This document shows positions 17,346 to 25,006 of a stretch of 64,000 nucleotides of DNA, piece by piece (position 1 is the stretch's first letter; every line of letters begins with the position of its first letter). Both the position numbers and the translations under genes were made by a program. The DNA lies in NCBI GenBank assembly GCA_020636315.1, contig JACJYA010000008.1, positions 186,001 through 250,000 of the forward strand, read 5' to 3'. The notes under the pieces were generated by a model, which was not told the origin of the DNA, made no database searches, and saw only the letters and a list, made by a program, of their open reading frames with translations. The stretch comes from Lewinellaceae bacterium (GTDB taxonomy: Bacteria; Bacteroidota; Bacteroidia; Chitinophagales; Saprospiraceae).

Positions 17346-18059
17346 ATGAGCCCCGGTACACAGATCGGCAGCGGCAATGGTTCGCCTCTCCACAAAAACA
17401 AAGGCCTTTTCCCCCGGCTTTGGCGGCAGTGGGCGCTGGCCTGCGGTTTGGGAGAATTTCTGGGCATTGCCGGCGCCGCAGCGATCGCCGTCGGGCACAG
17501 GCTCCTTCTGGGAGAACCGGTAACTACTGAAGACAAACTGCTGAACCTGTTCCTGATGTGCCTTGCCGGCGGTATAGAGGGAACGATACTCGCCACCTTT
17601 CAGTGGCGGGTGCTGAGCCAGGTATTTCAGCAGGTGGGCCGCAGGCAGTGGTGGGCCTATACCGTGGCCGCGGCCATATTGGGCTGGTTGCTGGGTATGA
17701 TGCCTTCTTTGTTTATTAACGACGGCGGCGAAGCAGGAGCAGGGATGGCGGAGCTGTCCGGCTGGGCTTTTTTCGGCATGGCTGGCCTGCTGGGGCTTTT
17801 CCTGGGAGCCCTGTTCGGTTACTTTCAATGGCTGCCGCTCAAGCCCTGGAGCCGACGCTCCATCGAATGGATACCGGCCAATGCCCTGGGCTGGGCGGCG
17901 GGGATGATATTCATCTTCCTGGGCGCCAGCCTGCCCGACGAACAGACTCACTGGGCGCTGATCGTGGTCTCAGGGGCCCTGGGCGGCATCCTCGGCGGAA
18001 TGGCGGTCGGCGCCGTCACCGGCTTCTTCCTGCTGCGCCTGGCCCGTACGCCAACCTGA
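17346..18059 (+). CDS. Multi-pass membrane protein of unknown function
   Basis: 237 residues with about six hydrophobic helices: LGEFLGIAGAAAIAVGHRL, LFLMCLAGGIEGTILATF, YTVAAAILGWLLGMMPSLF, FFGMAGLLGLFLGALFGYF, ALGWAAGMIFIFLGASL and LIVVSGALGGILGGMAVGAV. Glycine-rich helices suggest a compact bundle. I do not recognise a family. It starts 5 nt after the oxidoreductase stop, so the two are probably co-translated and may work together. Confidence 0.65.
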   Translation: MSPGTQIGSGNGSPLHKNKGLFPRLWRQWALACGLGEFLGIAGAAAIAVGHRLLLGEPVTTEDKLLNLFLMCLAGGIEGTILATFQWRVLSQVFQQVGRRQWWAYTVAAAILGWLLGMMPSLFINDGGEAGAGMAELSGWAFFGMAGLLGLFLGALFGYFQWLPLKPWSRRSIEWIPANALGWAAGMIFIFLGASLPDEQTHWALIVVSGALGGILGGMAVGAVTGFFLLRLARTPT

Positions 18060-18163
18060 GCAACAGAAACCGGAGGCCCTGACAAAGGTCACTTGCCGGA
18101 GATGACAAACCGCATTGAAGAATGGAAGGCATCCGGTTAACTTTGCGGCGAAAATAGAGGGCT

Positions 18164-18682
18164 ATGCTCCTAACCATTCTCGCCATTCTGATTGCTCTTC
18201 TGATCCTCCTGCTGACGTGGGTTTTATTCGCTCCGCTGTCCATCCGGGCCGACACTTACGAGGATAAATACTACCTGCAATGGGGAGGTATAGGCAAGGC
18301 GGAACTGATACCGGCGCCTGAAGACATTCTGATCCGGCTGCGAGTTGCCTTCTGGAAAAAAGATTTCTATCCTCTTCACTTTTCTGCCCGAAAAAGCGAA
18401 AAAAAGGAGGAGCCTGCCCCGGCAGAAAAGAAGAAAAGGAAAAGGCACTTTCCCTTCCGTCGGCTGATACGCGTACTTAAATCCTTCAATATAAAAGACT
18501 TCCGGCTGGAGATAGACACTGATGATTTCGTGTGGAATGCTTATCTCTGGCCGGTGGTTCACAACATTGCCCCCCTGAGAAGGCACATCACCGTCAATTT
18601 CCAGGGCAGAAATGAATGCCGCATCCTGATCCAAAACCGGATCTGGCGAATGGCCTGGGCCTGGCTCAGGGGCAAACCATAA
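18164..18682 (+). CDS. Small membrane-anchored protein of unknown function
   Basis: 172 residues. One N-terminal hydrophobic helix (LTILAILIALLILLLTWVLF) anchors a soluble domain containing YYLQWGGIGKAELIP, a very basic Lys/Glu patch (EKKEEPAPAEKKKRKRHF) and FNIKDFRLEIDTDDFVWNA. It resembles DUF2953-type proteins, which in Firmicutes accompany GerW-like proteins; a GerW-like gene does follow 45 nt downstream here. The family call is tentative. Confidence 0.6.
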   Translation: MLLTILAILIALLILLLTWVLFAPLSIRADTYEDKYYLQWGGIGKAELIPAPEDILIRLRVAFWKKDFYPLHFSARKSEKKEEPAPAEKKKRKRHFPFRRLIRVLKSFNIKDFRLEIDTDDFVWNAYLWPVVHNIAPLRRHITVNFQGRNECRILIQNRIWRMAWAWLRGKP

Positions 18683-18691
18683 AGCCCCCCC

Positions 18692-18712
18692 GAATCACAA
18701 ATCACAAATCAC
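18692..18712. repeat. Short 7-bp direct repeat
   Basis: AATCACA, AATCACA and AATCACT follow each other without a break in the short gap before the GerW-like gene. The 7-bp period matches the larger repeat elements elsewhere in the window. Confidence 0.55.
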
Positions 18713-18727
18713 TTAAAATACTCCCAC

Positions 18728-19105
18728 ATGAAAATCAACCTTGAAGACCTGGTACCCAAGATCACCGATTTTCTGAGATCTGAAGCAAAAACGGAAACCG
18801 TGATCGGCAAGCAGTTTCAACTTGGGGAATTCAATTGCGTACCTGTGATCCGCCTGGGTATGGGCTTCGGCTCCGGCGGCGGAGAAGGCGATGCTCCTCA
18901 GCAAGGCCACGGCCAAGGCATGGGGCTGGGCGGCGGCATTGGCATCGAGCCCATCGGCTTTCTGGTAACCCGGGGCACCGAGATCAGCTTCATCTCCACC
19001 CGTACCAAGAGCAGCCTGAGCAATGCTTTTGACAAAGCTCCCGAGCTGCTGGAAAAATTCCTGGAACAACAGAAAATGAAAAAAGAGGAAACTGTTGAGG
19101 CTTAA
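18728..19105 (+). CDS. GerW (YtfJ) family protein
   Basis: 125 residues: LVPKITDFLRSEAKTETVIG, PVIRLGMGFGSGGGEGDA, GMGLGGGIGIEPIGFLVTRG and EISFISTR match the GerW/YtfJ family. The central glycine-rich stretch is a family feature. GerW is required for germination in Bacillus, but homologues are widespread in organisms that do not sporulate, where the role is unknown. The Lys/Glu-rich C-terminus is probably disordered. It follows the small membrane-anchored protein by 45 nt. Confidence 0.8.
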   Translation: MKINLEDLVPKITDFLRSEAKTETVIGKQFQLGEFNCVPVIRLGMGFGSGGGEGDAPQQGHGQGMGLGGGIGIEPIGFLVTRGTEISFISTRTKSSLSNAFDKAPELLEKFLEQQKMKKEETVEA

Positions 19106-19140
19106 ACAGGCCCCAACCACAGCCCTGGCCAAATCAGGAT

Positions 19141-19177
19141 CAAAGCCTGCCGGTGTAAGAACTACCGGCGGGCTTTG
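19141..19177 (+). terminator. Terminator hairpin after the GerW-like gene
   Basis: AAAGCCTGCCGGT and ACCGGCGGGCTTT form a 13-bp near-perfect stem with an 8-nt loop, ending in TTTG. It lies 37 nt after the gene. Confidence 0.65.
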
Positions 19178-19401
19178 TCCGTTCTTAGAAAGAAGCAGGG
19201 CCAATGTCTATTCTTTTGAGCCTTAATGACGCAAAATGATTAATATTGCATGGCATGGCCGGTATTCAGGCTCAGTACAAAGGCCGTAAATCAGAATGAG
19301 GCCGCCCCTTCTGCAACTTACAGGCCTTTGATAGTGTCCAACCCAATACGGGTGGCCCAAAGCCTTCAAAGCAACCAAAACCCATCACCAAAACGGATAG
19401 C
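19178..19401. other. Intergenic region upstream of the cyclase gene
   Basis: The remaining 224 bp of the gap before the cyclase gene. I see no further hairpin, repeat or clear promoter pair. Confidence 0.4.
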
Positions 19402-21366
19402 ATGAGCAGCCAGACGAAACGGCAGTTACTAACAGTGATGTTCTCCGACATGGTGGGCTACTCCCGCCTGATGAATGAAGACGAGGAGTATGCCATCCAG
19501 CTTCGCAACCGGATGGAGCACCAGCTCAGGCTCCTCGTACCCGTACACAACGGCAACGTTCAGCAATTCTACGGAGACGGCGCCCTTTGCCTGTTCACCT
19601 CTGCCGTCGAGGCGGTGCAATGCGCCGCCGCCATCCAGGCAGCCTTCAAAGAGCCGCCGATAGTCCCCGTTCGCATTGGCCTGCATACCGGCGACGTACT
19701 GCTGGATGGAACCAACGTCTATGGGGAAAGCGTAAACGTAGCTTCCCGCATCGAAAGCTTTTCCGTACCGGGCGCGGTTCTCTTCTCGGAAAAGGTTTAT
19801 GACGATATCAAAAACCACGCTGCGCTGAAGGTGAAAAGCCTGGGGCCTTTCCGGTTGAAAAACATTCAGCACGAAGTCGGCCTTTACGCTCTGGAACATC
19901 CTACTCTTACCGTTCCTGACCCTAAGGCTCTGCAGGGCAAGGGCTATCGGGAAAAGCGCAGCATTGCCGTCCTGCCTTTCGTCAATATGAGCCCTGACCC
20001 CGAAAACGAATATTTCAGTGACGGCATCTCCGAAGAACTGCTCAACACCCTGGCCCGCGAGGCCGCTTTTAAAGTAACCGCCCGCACCTCTTCTTTTGCC
20101 TTTAAAGGCGCTAATGAAGATATGCGCTCTATCGGCAAAAAGCTTGGTGTTGACACCATTCTGGAAGGAAGCGTGCGCAAATCGGGCAACCGGGTCCGCA
20201 TTACGGCCCAGCTGATCAACACAGAGGATGGATACCACCTCTTTTCAGAAACCTATAACCGGACGCTGGATGACATCTTTGCTGTTCAGGATGAAATTTC
20301 AGCCGACATTGCCAACAAGCTTAAGGCCCGCCTGGGGCTGACCGAACAGGAACACCAGGCGGGTTCCTCCGGCTCCAGCCCGGCAAAACTGGAGGCCTAC
20401 AACCTCTACCTCAAAGGGTTATTCCAGTGGAATCAATATACTCCGGAAGCAGCAGCCACCGCCATTGGCCTTTTCAAACAATCCCTGGAGCTGGACCCTC
20501 GTTTTGCCAAAGCATGGGCCTATTTGTCATTCTGTTATTCTTTCCTGGGCGCTTCCGGCAACTGGCCAACCGAGCAATCGCTCCCTCACGCCAAAGAGGC
20601 TGCCGAACGGGCGCTGTCTCTGGATGACAGCCTGGAGCTGGCCTACTGCGCCCTCGGCATTGTCCATCTGTTCCTCGACTGGAATATGGAGGCTGCCGAA
20701 AAAATCTTCGAACGCGCCCGGGCCATCAACCCCAACAGTACGGCCTACATGTACACCTACAGCCTGTTGCTGCGGGCAGAGGGCCGCTTCGATGAGGGCG
20801 CCCATGTACTGGAAAGAGCCATAGAACTGGATCCCGTTTCCATCATCGCCCATACGTACCTGGCGGATATGTACATCGCCTGCGGCAAACAGGAAATGGC
20901 TATCGACACCATCAACAAGATACAGGGGCTGCACCCGGAAAACGAACAGATCCGGTGCATCAAGGCCTGGATACTGCTGGCCACGGGAAAACTGGACGAA
21001 GCTGAAGATATCCTGATGGTGCAATTGCCGGAAGGGCACAGCCTGTTTAAAGAATACGTCGCTTCCCGCGGAGTATTCTTCAGTAAGAAGGGGAACCTCG
21101 AACGCGCCCGCAAATGCCTGGCCCGCCTGAAGAAAATGCACGAGGAATCGCCGCGGGATAACGATTTCTTTGACATCGGCCTGCTGGCCACTCAGCTGCA
21201 ATACTACGAACAGGCTTATCAGGCTACTCTGGAAGCCATCGGCCGCCGCCTGGGAGGAGTTATTTTTATCCTAAACCATCCCATGTGGAAAGGCTTCCGA
21301 CAGTCGTCCTATTTTAAAGACGTACTCAACAGAATGGGTATTTCGGAAAAATGGGTGCGGAACTGA
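19402..21366 (+). CDS. Class III nucleotidyl cyclase with TolB/FlgO-like and TPR domains
   Basis: 654 residues. The catalytic domain (about 8-180) keeps the key residues: VMFSDMVGYSRLM (first metal Asp), FYGDGALCLF (second metal Asp) and VNVASRIES (transition-state Asn and Arg). RIGLHTGDVLLDG is the usual beta-strand. A FlgO/TolB-N-like domain (about 188-310: SIAVLPFVNMSPDPENEYF, DGISEELLNTLA, ILEGSVRKSGNRVRITAQL) is followed by TPR repeats to the C-terminus (e.g. RALSLDDSLELAYCALGIVH). The order cyclase-FlgO-TPR is common among bacterial adenylate cyclases. It likely makes cAMP, though GTP cannot be excluded. The partner or sensor is unknown. No transmembrane helix is present. glgX follows by 17 nt. 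Confidence 0.85.
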   Translation: MSSQTKRQLLTVMFSDMVGYSRLMNEDEEYAIQLRNRMEHQLRLLVPVHNGNVQQFYGDGALCLFTSAVEAVQCAAAIQAAFKEPPIVPVRIGLHTGDVLLDGTNVYGESVNVASRIESFSVPGAVLFSEKVYDDIKNHAALKVKSLGPFRLKNIQHEVGLYALEHPTLTVPDPKALQGKGYREKRSIAVLPFVNMSPDPENEYFSDGISEELLNTLAREAAFKVTARTSSFAFKGANEDMRSIGKKLGVDTILEGSVRKSGNRVRITAQLINTEDGYHLFSETYNRTLDDIFAVQDEISADIANKLKARLGLTEQEHQAGSSGSSPAKLEAYNLYLKGLFQWNQYTPEAAATAIGLFKQSLELDPRFAKAWAYLSFCYSFLGASGNWPTEQSLPHAKEAAERALSLDDSLELAYCALGIVHLFLDWNMEAAEKIFERARAINPNSTAYMYTYSLLLRAEGRFDEGAHVLERAIELDPVSIIAHTYLADMYIACGKQEMAIDTINKIQGLHPENEQIRCIKAWILLATGKLDEAEDILMVQLPEGHSLFKEYVASRGVFFSKKGNLERARKCLARLKKMHEESPRDNDFFDIGLLATQLQYYEQAYQATLEAIGRRLGGVIFILNHPMWKGFRQSSYFKDVLNRMGISEKWVRN

Positions 21367-21383
21367 AGCATAACAGATCTCTC

Positions 21384-23456
21384 ATGAGTAAAAAAACCAA
21401 GGCCCTCGCCGGGCAGAGCTTCCCTCTGGGGGCCACCGTCCTGGAAGGCGGCGTCAATTTCTGCCTTTTTTCCAAAAACGCTTCTGCTGTAGAACTCCTG
21501 CTTTTCGACAAAGAAGGGCGGCGTTACCCCAGCCAGACTTTCTGGCTGGACCCCAGGCAAAACAAGACTTTCTACTACTGGCACGTTTTTCTACCCAATA
21601 TCGGCCCCGGCCAGCTTTATGGCTGGAGGGTCTATGGCCCCTATGCCGCCAATAAAGGCTACCGCTTCGATGGCAACAAGGTACTCATAGACCCTTATGC
21701 CCGGGCGGTTGTGATGGACGATTACGACCGGCAGGCAGCAATAGAACCGGGGGATAACAGCCCCAAATCCATAAAAAGTGTTGTCGTTGGGAAAGAAGAT
21801 TACGACTGGGAAGGCGACAAACCCCTCAACCACCCTTTTTCCCGGTCGATTATCTATGAAATGCACGTCGGCGGCTTTACCAAACACCCCAGTTCCGGCC
21901 TGCCGGAAAAGCTGCGCGGCACCTATCGGGGGGTGATCGAGAAGATCCCCTACCTGAAAAGCCTGGGCATCACCGCGGTCGAGTTGCTGCCGGTACAACA
22001 ATTCGACCCCTTTGATGTGCCTAATGAACTGAGCAACTACTGGGGCTACAGCCCCATTGCCCTGTTTGCCCCCCACCATGCTTACTCCAGCACCAGCGAT
22101 CCGCTGGAAACCATCAACGAGTTCCGGGATATGGTCAAGGCCTTGCACCGCGCCGGAATAGAAGTGATCCTCGACGTGGTTTTTAACCATACCGGCGAAG
22201 GAGACGAAACGGGCCCTACCCTGTCTTTCCGGGGCATCGAGAACCGGGCCTATTACATGCTCAACAAGGAAAACCACCATTACGCCTACCAGAACTTCAC
22301 CGGCACGGGCAACACCCTCAACGCCAACCACTCGGTAGTGCGCCGGATGATCCGCGACTGCCTGCGGTACTGGGTCTCTGAAATGCACATCGACGGCTTT
22401 CGGTTCGACCTCGCCTCCGTCCTGTCCCGTGATGAGAACGGGAAAGCCATTCAAAACCCGCCGGTCCTGTGGGAGATCGAGTCCGACCCGGTGCTGGCGC
22501 CCACCAAGATCATCGCCGAGGCCTGGGACGTGCACCAGTATCAGGTGGGGTCTTTTGTAGGCGACAAATGGGCGGAATGGAACGGGAAATACCGGGATGA
22601 CGCCCGCCGGTTCATCAAGGGAGACAATGGCATGGCTGCCACTATAAGCAACCGCATTAACGCCAGCCCCGACCTTTTCCGGAAATTGCTGCGCAACCCC
22701 AACCGAAGCATCAACTTCGTAACCTGCCACGATGGATTTACCCTCAACGACCTGGTGTCCTACAACGACAAGCACAACTATGCCAACGGAGAAGGAAACC
22801 GCGACGGGCACAGCAGCAACTTCAGCTGGAACTGCGGCGTAGAAGGCCCCACCGACGACCCCAAAGTTGAAAGGCTTCGCCAGAAACAGGCCCGGAATTT
22901 CCTGACCCTCCTCATGCTCAGCCAGGGCACCCCTATGCTGCTGATGGGCGACGAAGTACGGCGGACCCAGCTGGGCAACAACAATGCTTATTGCCAGGAC
23001 AACGAGATCAGCTGGTTCAACTGGGATATGGTGGACAAGAACCAGGGCCTGCTCCGCTTTGTCCAGAAGCTGGCGGACTTCAATATGTCTATGGAATTTT
23101 TCCAGGAAGAATTGTACTGGAATGCGCCCCAGCACCTCGGCGGTTCCTCCTGCACCTTTCACGGCATCCGGCTCAATGAACCGGATTTCGGGTACAATTC
23201 ACACTCCCTGGCGTTTACCCTGAAGAACAGGAATTACGACAAACGCCTGCACGTCATGCTCAACATGTTCTGGAACCCACTGGAATTCGAATTGCCTCAG
23301 AGTAGAAAATGGAGGTGGAAACAGGTAATCAACACCGCCGCACCCGGCCCGAAAGATATCCTGCCGGTTGACAAGGCTCCGTTGATAAAAAAGAAGGTGC
23401 TTAAAGTGGAAGCGCGCTCAATAGCCGTAGCACTGGCGGAAAAAAACTGGAAATAG
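21384..23456 (+). CDS. glgX: Glycogen debranching enzyme GlgX (isoamylase type)
   Basis: 690 residues. An N-terminal CBM48-like region (SFPLGATVLEGGVNFCLFSK) precedes the GH13 barrel. Conserved regions: ILDVVFNHTGEG (I), GFRFDLASVLSRD (II, nucleophile Asp), KIIAEAWD (III, acid/base Glu) and FVTCHDGFTLNDLVSY (IV, third Asp). All are intact, in contrast to the GH13-like protein at 5.4 kb. The enzyme cleaves alpha-1,6 branches of glycogen or limit dextrin. I chose the ATG at 21384, after the cyclase stop; an ATG at 21351 would overlap the cyclase gene and add 11 residues. Close spacing suggests co-transcription with the cyclase. Confidence 0.92.
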   Translation: MSKKTKALAGQSFPLGATVLEGGVNFCLFSKNASAVELLLFDKEGRRYPSQTFWLDPRQNKTFYYWHVFLPNIGPGQLYGWRVYGPYAANKGYRFDGNKVLIDPYARAVVMDDYDRQAAIEPGDNSPKSIKSVVVGKEDYDWEGDKPLNHPFSRSIIYEMHVGGFTKHPSSGLPEKLRGTYRGVIEKIPYLKSLGITAVELLPVQQFDPFDVPNELSNYWGYSPIALFAPHHAYSSTSDPLETINEFRDMVKALHRAGIEVILDVVFNHTGEGDETGPTLSFRGIENRAYYMLNKENHHYAYQNFTGTGNTLNANHSVVRRMIRDCLRYWVSEMHIDGFRFDLASVLSRDENGKAIQNPPVLWEIESDPVLAPTKIIAEAWDVHQYQVGSFVGDKWAEWNGKYRDDARRFIKGDNGMAATISNRINASPDLFRKLLRNPNRSINFVTCHDGFTLNDLVSYNDKHNYANGEGNRDGHSSNFSWNCGVEGPTDDPKVERLRQKQARNFLTLLMLSQGTPMLLMGDEVRRTQLGNNNAYCQDNEISWFNWDMVDKNQGLLRFVQKLADFNMSMEFFQEELYWNAPQHLGGSSCTFHGIRLNEPDFGYNSHSLAFTLKNRNYDKRLHVMLNMFWNPLEFELPQSRKWRWKQVINTAAPGPKDILPVDKAPLIKKKVLKVEARSIAVALAEKNWK

Positions 23457-23471
23457 AGAAAAAAAGGCTGG

Positions 23472-23735
23472 TCATCCAACTTCCAGCCCATTGACCGCTT
23501 CGACCCCGTTGATCTCTGGTATGCGGCCCATGATAGCCTGCTCGATGCCGGCTTTCATAGTCATCAGGGTCATGCTGCAGTTCTCGCAGGTGCCCAGCCA
23601 TTTTATCTTGACGACTTTATTCTCGGTAACATCGACCACCTCCACATTGCCGCCATCCACCGCCAGGTGGGGGCGTACATCATTCAGCGCTTCGTCAATG
23701 CGCTTCAGAAGGCCTTGTTTTTCTTTTTGTGACAT
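23472..23735 (-). CDS. NifU-like (Nfu) iron-sulfur scaffold protein
   Basis: 87 residues forming a single Nfu domain: IDEALNDVRPHLAVDGGNVE, then GTCENCSMTLMTMKAGIEQA with the CxxC that carries a transient 4Fe-4S cluster. It should donate Fe-S clusters to target enzymes. It is 8 nt downstream of the Mrp ATPase gene on the same strand, forming an Fe-S delivery pair. It ends 15 nt from the convergent glgX stop. Confidence 0.92.
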   Translation of the reverse strand: MSQKEKQGLLKRIDEALNDVRPHLAVDGGNVEVVDVTENKVVKIKWLGTCENCSMTLMTMKAGIEQAIMGRIPEINGVEAVNGLEVG

Positions 23736-23743
23736 ATCAATGG

Positions 23744-24838
23744 TTATGTATTGATCTTAACGATATTCGTCGGCCCCATTTTCTCATTGCGCGCAGTTAC
23801 CTGTTTCAGGGTGTTCCCGGCTACTTTCCTGAAGGCCTCGGTGGCGAAGGGCACCTCTTTAAGGACGACCGGCCTGCCTTCATCTCCGGATTCCCGGATG
23901 CTCTGAACGATGGGCACCTGGCCCAGCAATTCGGTTTTGCCCAATTTAGCCAGCCTTTCGCCTCCACCCTGCCCGAAGAGAAAATATTTATTGTCCGGCA
24001 GTTCCTCCGGTGTAAACCAGGACATGTTCTCCACTACCCCCAGGATTGGAACATTAACAGACGGGAGCAGGAACATGTTCATGGCCTTCAGCGCATCGGC
24101 AACCGCCACCTCCTGAGGCGTAGTGACCATAATGGCCCCGGTGACGGGTACGGTCTGCACCAAAGTAAGCTGAATATCGCCGGTTCCGGGAGGCAGGTCC
24201 ACTACCAGGTAGTCGAGTTCCGGCCAGATGGTGTCTTCGAAGAACTGTTTGATGATGCCTCCCAGGCGCGGGCCGCGCAGCACAACGGCCTGCTCCGGTT
24301 CGATGATGAACCCGATGGACATTACCGGCATGCCGTAAGCATCCAGGGGAATGATCTTGGGGTCTCCGTAAACTTCCTGCACCCGGGGGCGCTCTCCCTG
24401 CAGGCCCAGCATAGTGGGTATGGAAGGCCCGTACAGGTCGGCGTCGATCAGGCCGACCTTTGCCCCCAGTTCCCTTAAGCCCAGCGCCAGGTTGACCGAT
24501 ACGGTCGATTTGCCGACGCCTCCCTTACCGGAAGCTACGGCGATGATGTTCTTAACGTGAGCCAGGGGGCTCTTCGGCTCCGCAGTATCGCCCATTCGGG
24601 AGATCATGTGCACATTGACATTCGCCTCGGGATAAACCTTCTGGACCGCCTCCATGCAGGCAAAGTTGAGCTCTGACTTATGCCTCGTCTCCATGGTGGG
24701 CAGTTCGATGGAGAAGTTGATGTTGTTGCCCTTGATCTCCAGGTCGCGAACCATACTCATGCTGATGATATCCTGCCCGCTGTTGGGGTCTGTCACTTTG
24801 GTAAGTGCTTCTACGACTTTGCTGGTCTCGATGTTCAT
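23744..24838 (-). CDS. mrp: Mrp/ApbC family Fe-S carrier ATPase
   Basis: 364 residues. The N-terminal DUF59/MIP18 domain (about 1-90: VVEALTKVTDPNSGQDIISM) is followed by the P-loop ATPase: NIIAVASGKGGVGKSTVSVN (deviant Walker A), GLIDADLYGPSIPTMLG, DYLVVDLPPGTGDIQLTL, and VVENMSWF. Many Mrp homologues carry a CxxC after VVENMS; here the following residues are TPEELPDNKYFLFGQGGG without CxxC, which is a known Bacteroidota variant. It should bind and transfer Fe-S clusters together with the Nfu protein downstream. Confidence 0.92.
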   Translation of the reverse strand: MNIETSKVVEALTKVTDPNSGQDIISMSMVRDLEIKGNNINFSIELPTMETRHKSELNFACMEAVQKVYPEANVNVHMISRMGDTAEPKSPLAHVKNIIAVASGKGGVGKSTVSVNLALGLRELGAKVGLIDADLYGPSIPTMLGLQGERPRVQEVYGDPKIIPLDAYGMPVMSIGFIIEPEQAVVLRGPRLGGIIKQFFEDTIWPELDYLVVDLPPGTGDIQLTLVQTVPVTGAIMVTTPQEVAVADALKAMNMFLLPSVNVPILGVVENMSWFTPEELPDNKYFLFGQGGGERLAKLGKTELLGQVPIVQSIRESGDEGRPVVLKEVPFATEAFRKVAGNTLKQVTARNEKMGPTNIVKINT

Positions 24839-24891
24839 GTATAGCCGTCTGCTATTTTTATTTAGATTGAATGTTATTAAGATGACAGATA

Positions 24892-24899
24892 CAAAATTA
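24892..24899 (-). promoter_or_regulatory. Candidate -7 box for mrp
   Basis: CAAAATTA on the plus strand (TAATTTTG on the minus) matches TAnnTTTG, 54 nt before the mrp start. The 12-mer CAAAATTACAAA here is also present upstream of mnmA. Confidence 0.35.
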
Positions 24900-24973
24900 C
24901 AAACATTTCACAGGATAGAAGAGTTTTCCTCTTTGTTTTACCTCGTGGAGCTTCATTTGCCGGCTTAAAAATT

Positions 24974-24981
24974 TATTTTTG
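24974..24981 (+). promoter_or_regulatory. Candidate -7 box for ribF
   Basis: TATTTTTG matches TAnnTTTG, 25 nt before the ATG at 25007. No well-spaced -33 box is visible. Confidence 0.4.
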
Positions 24982-25006
24982 TGCCTTGCTTATACTTGCT
25001 AAGGAT

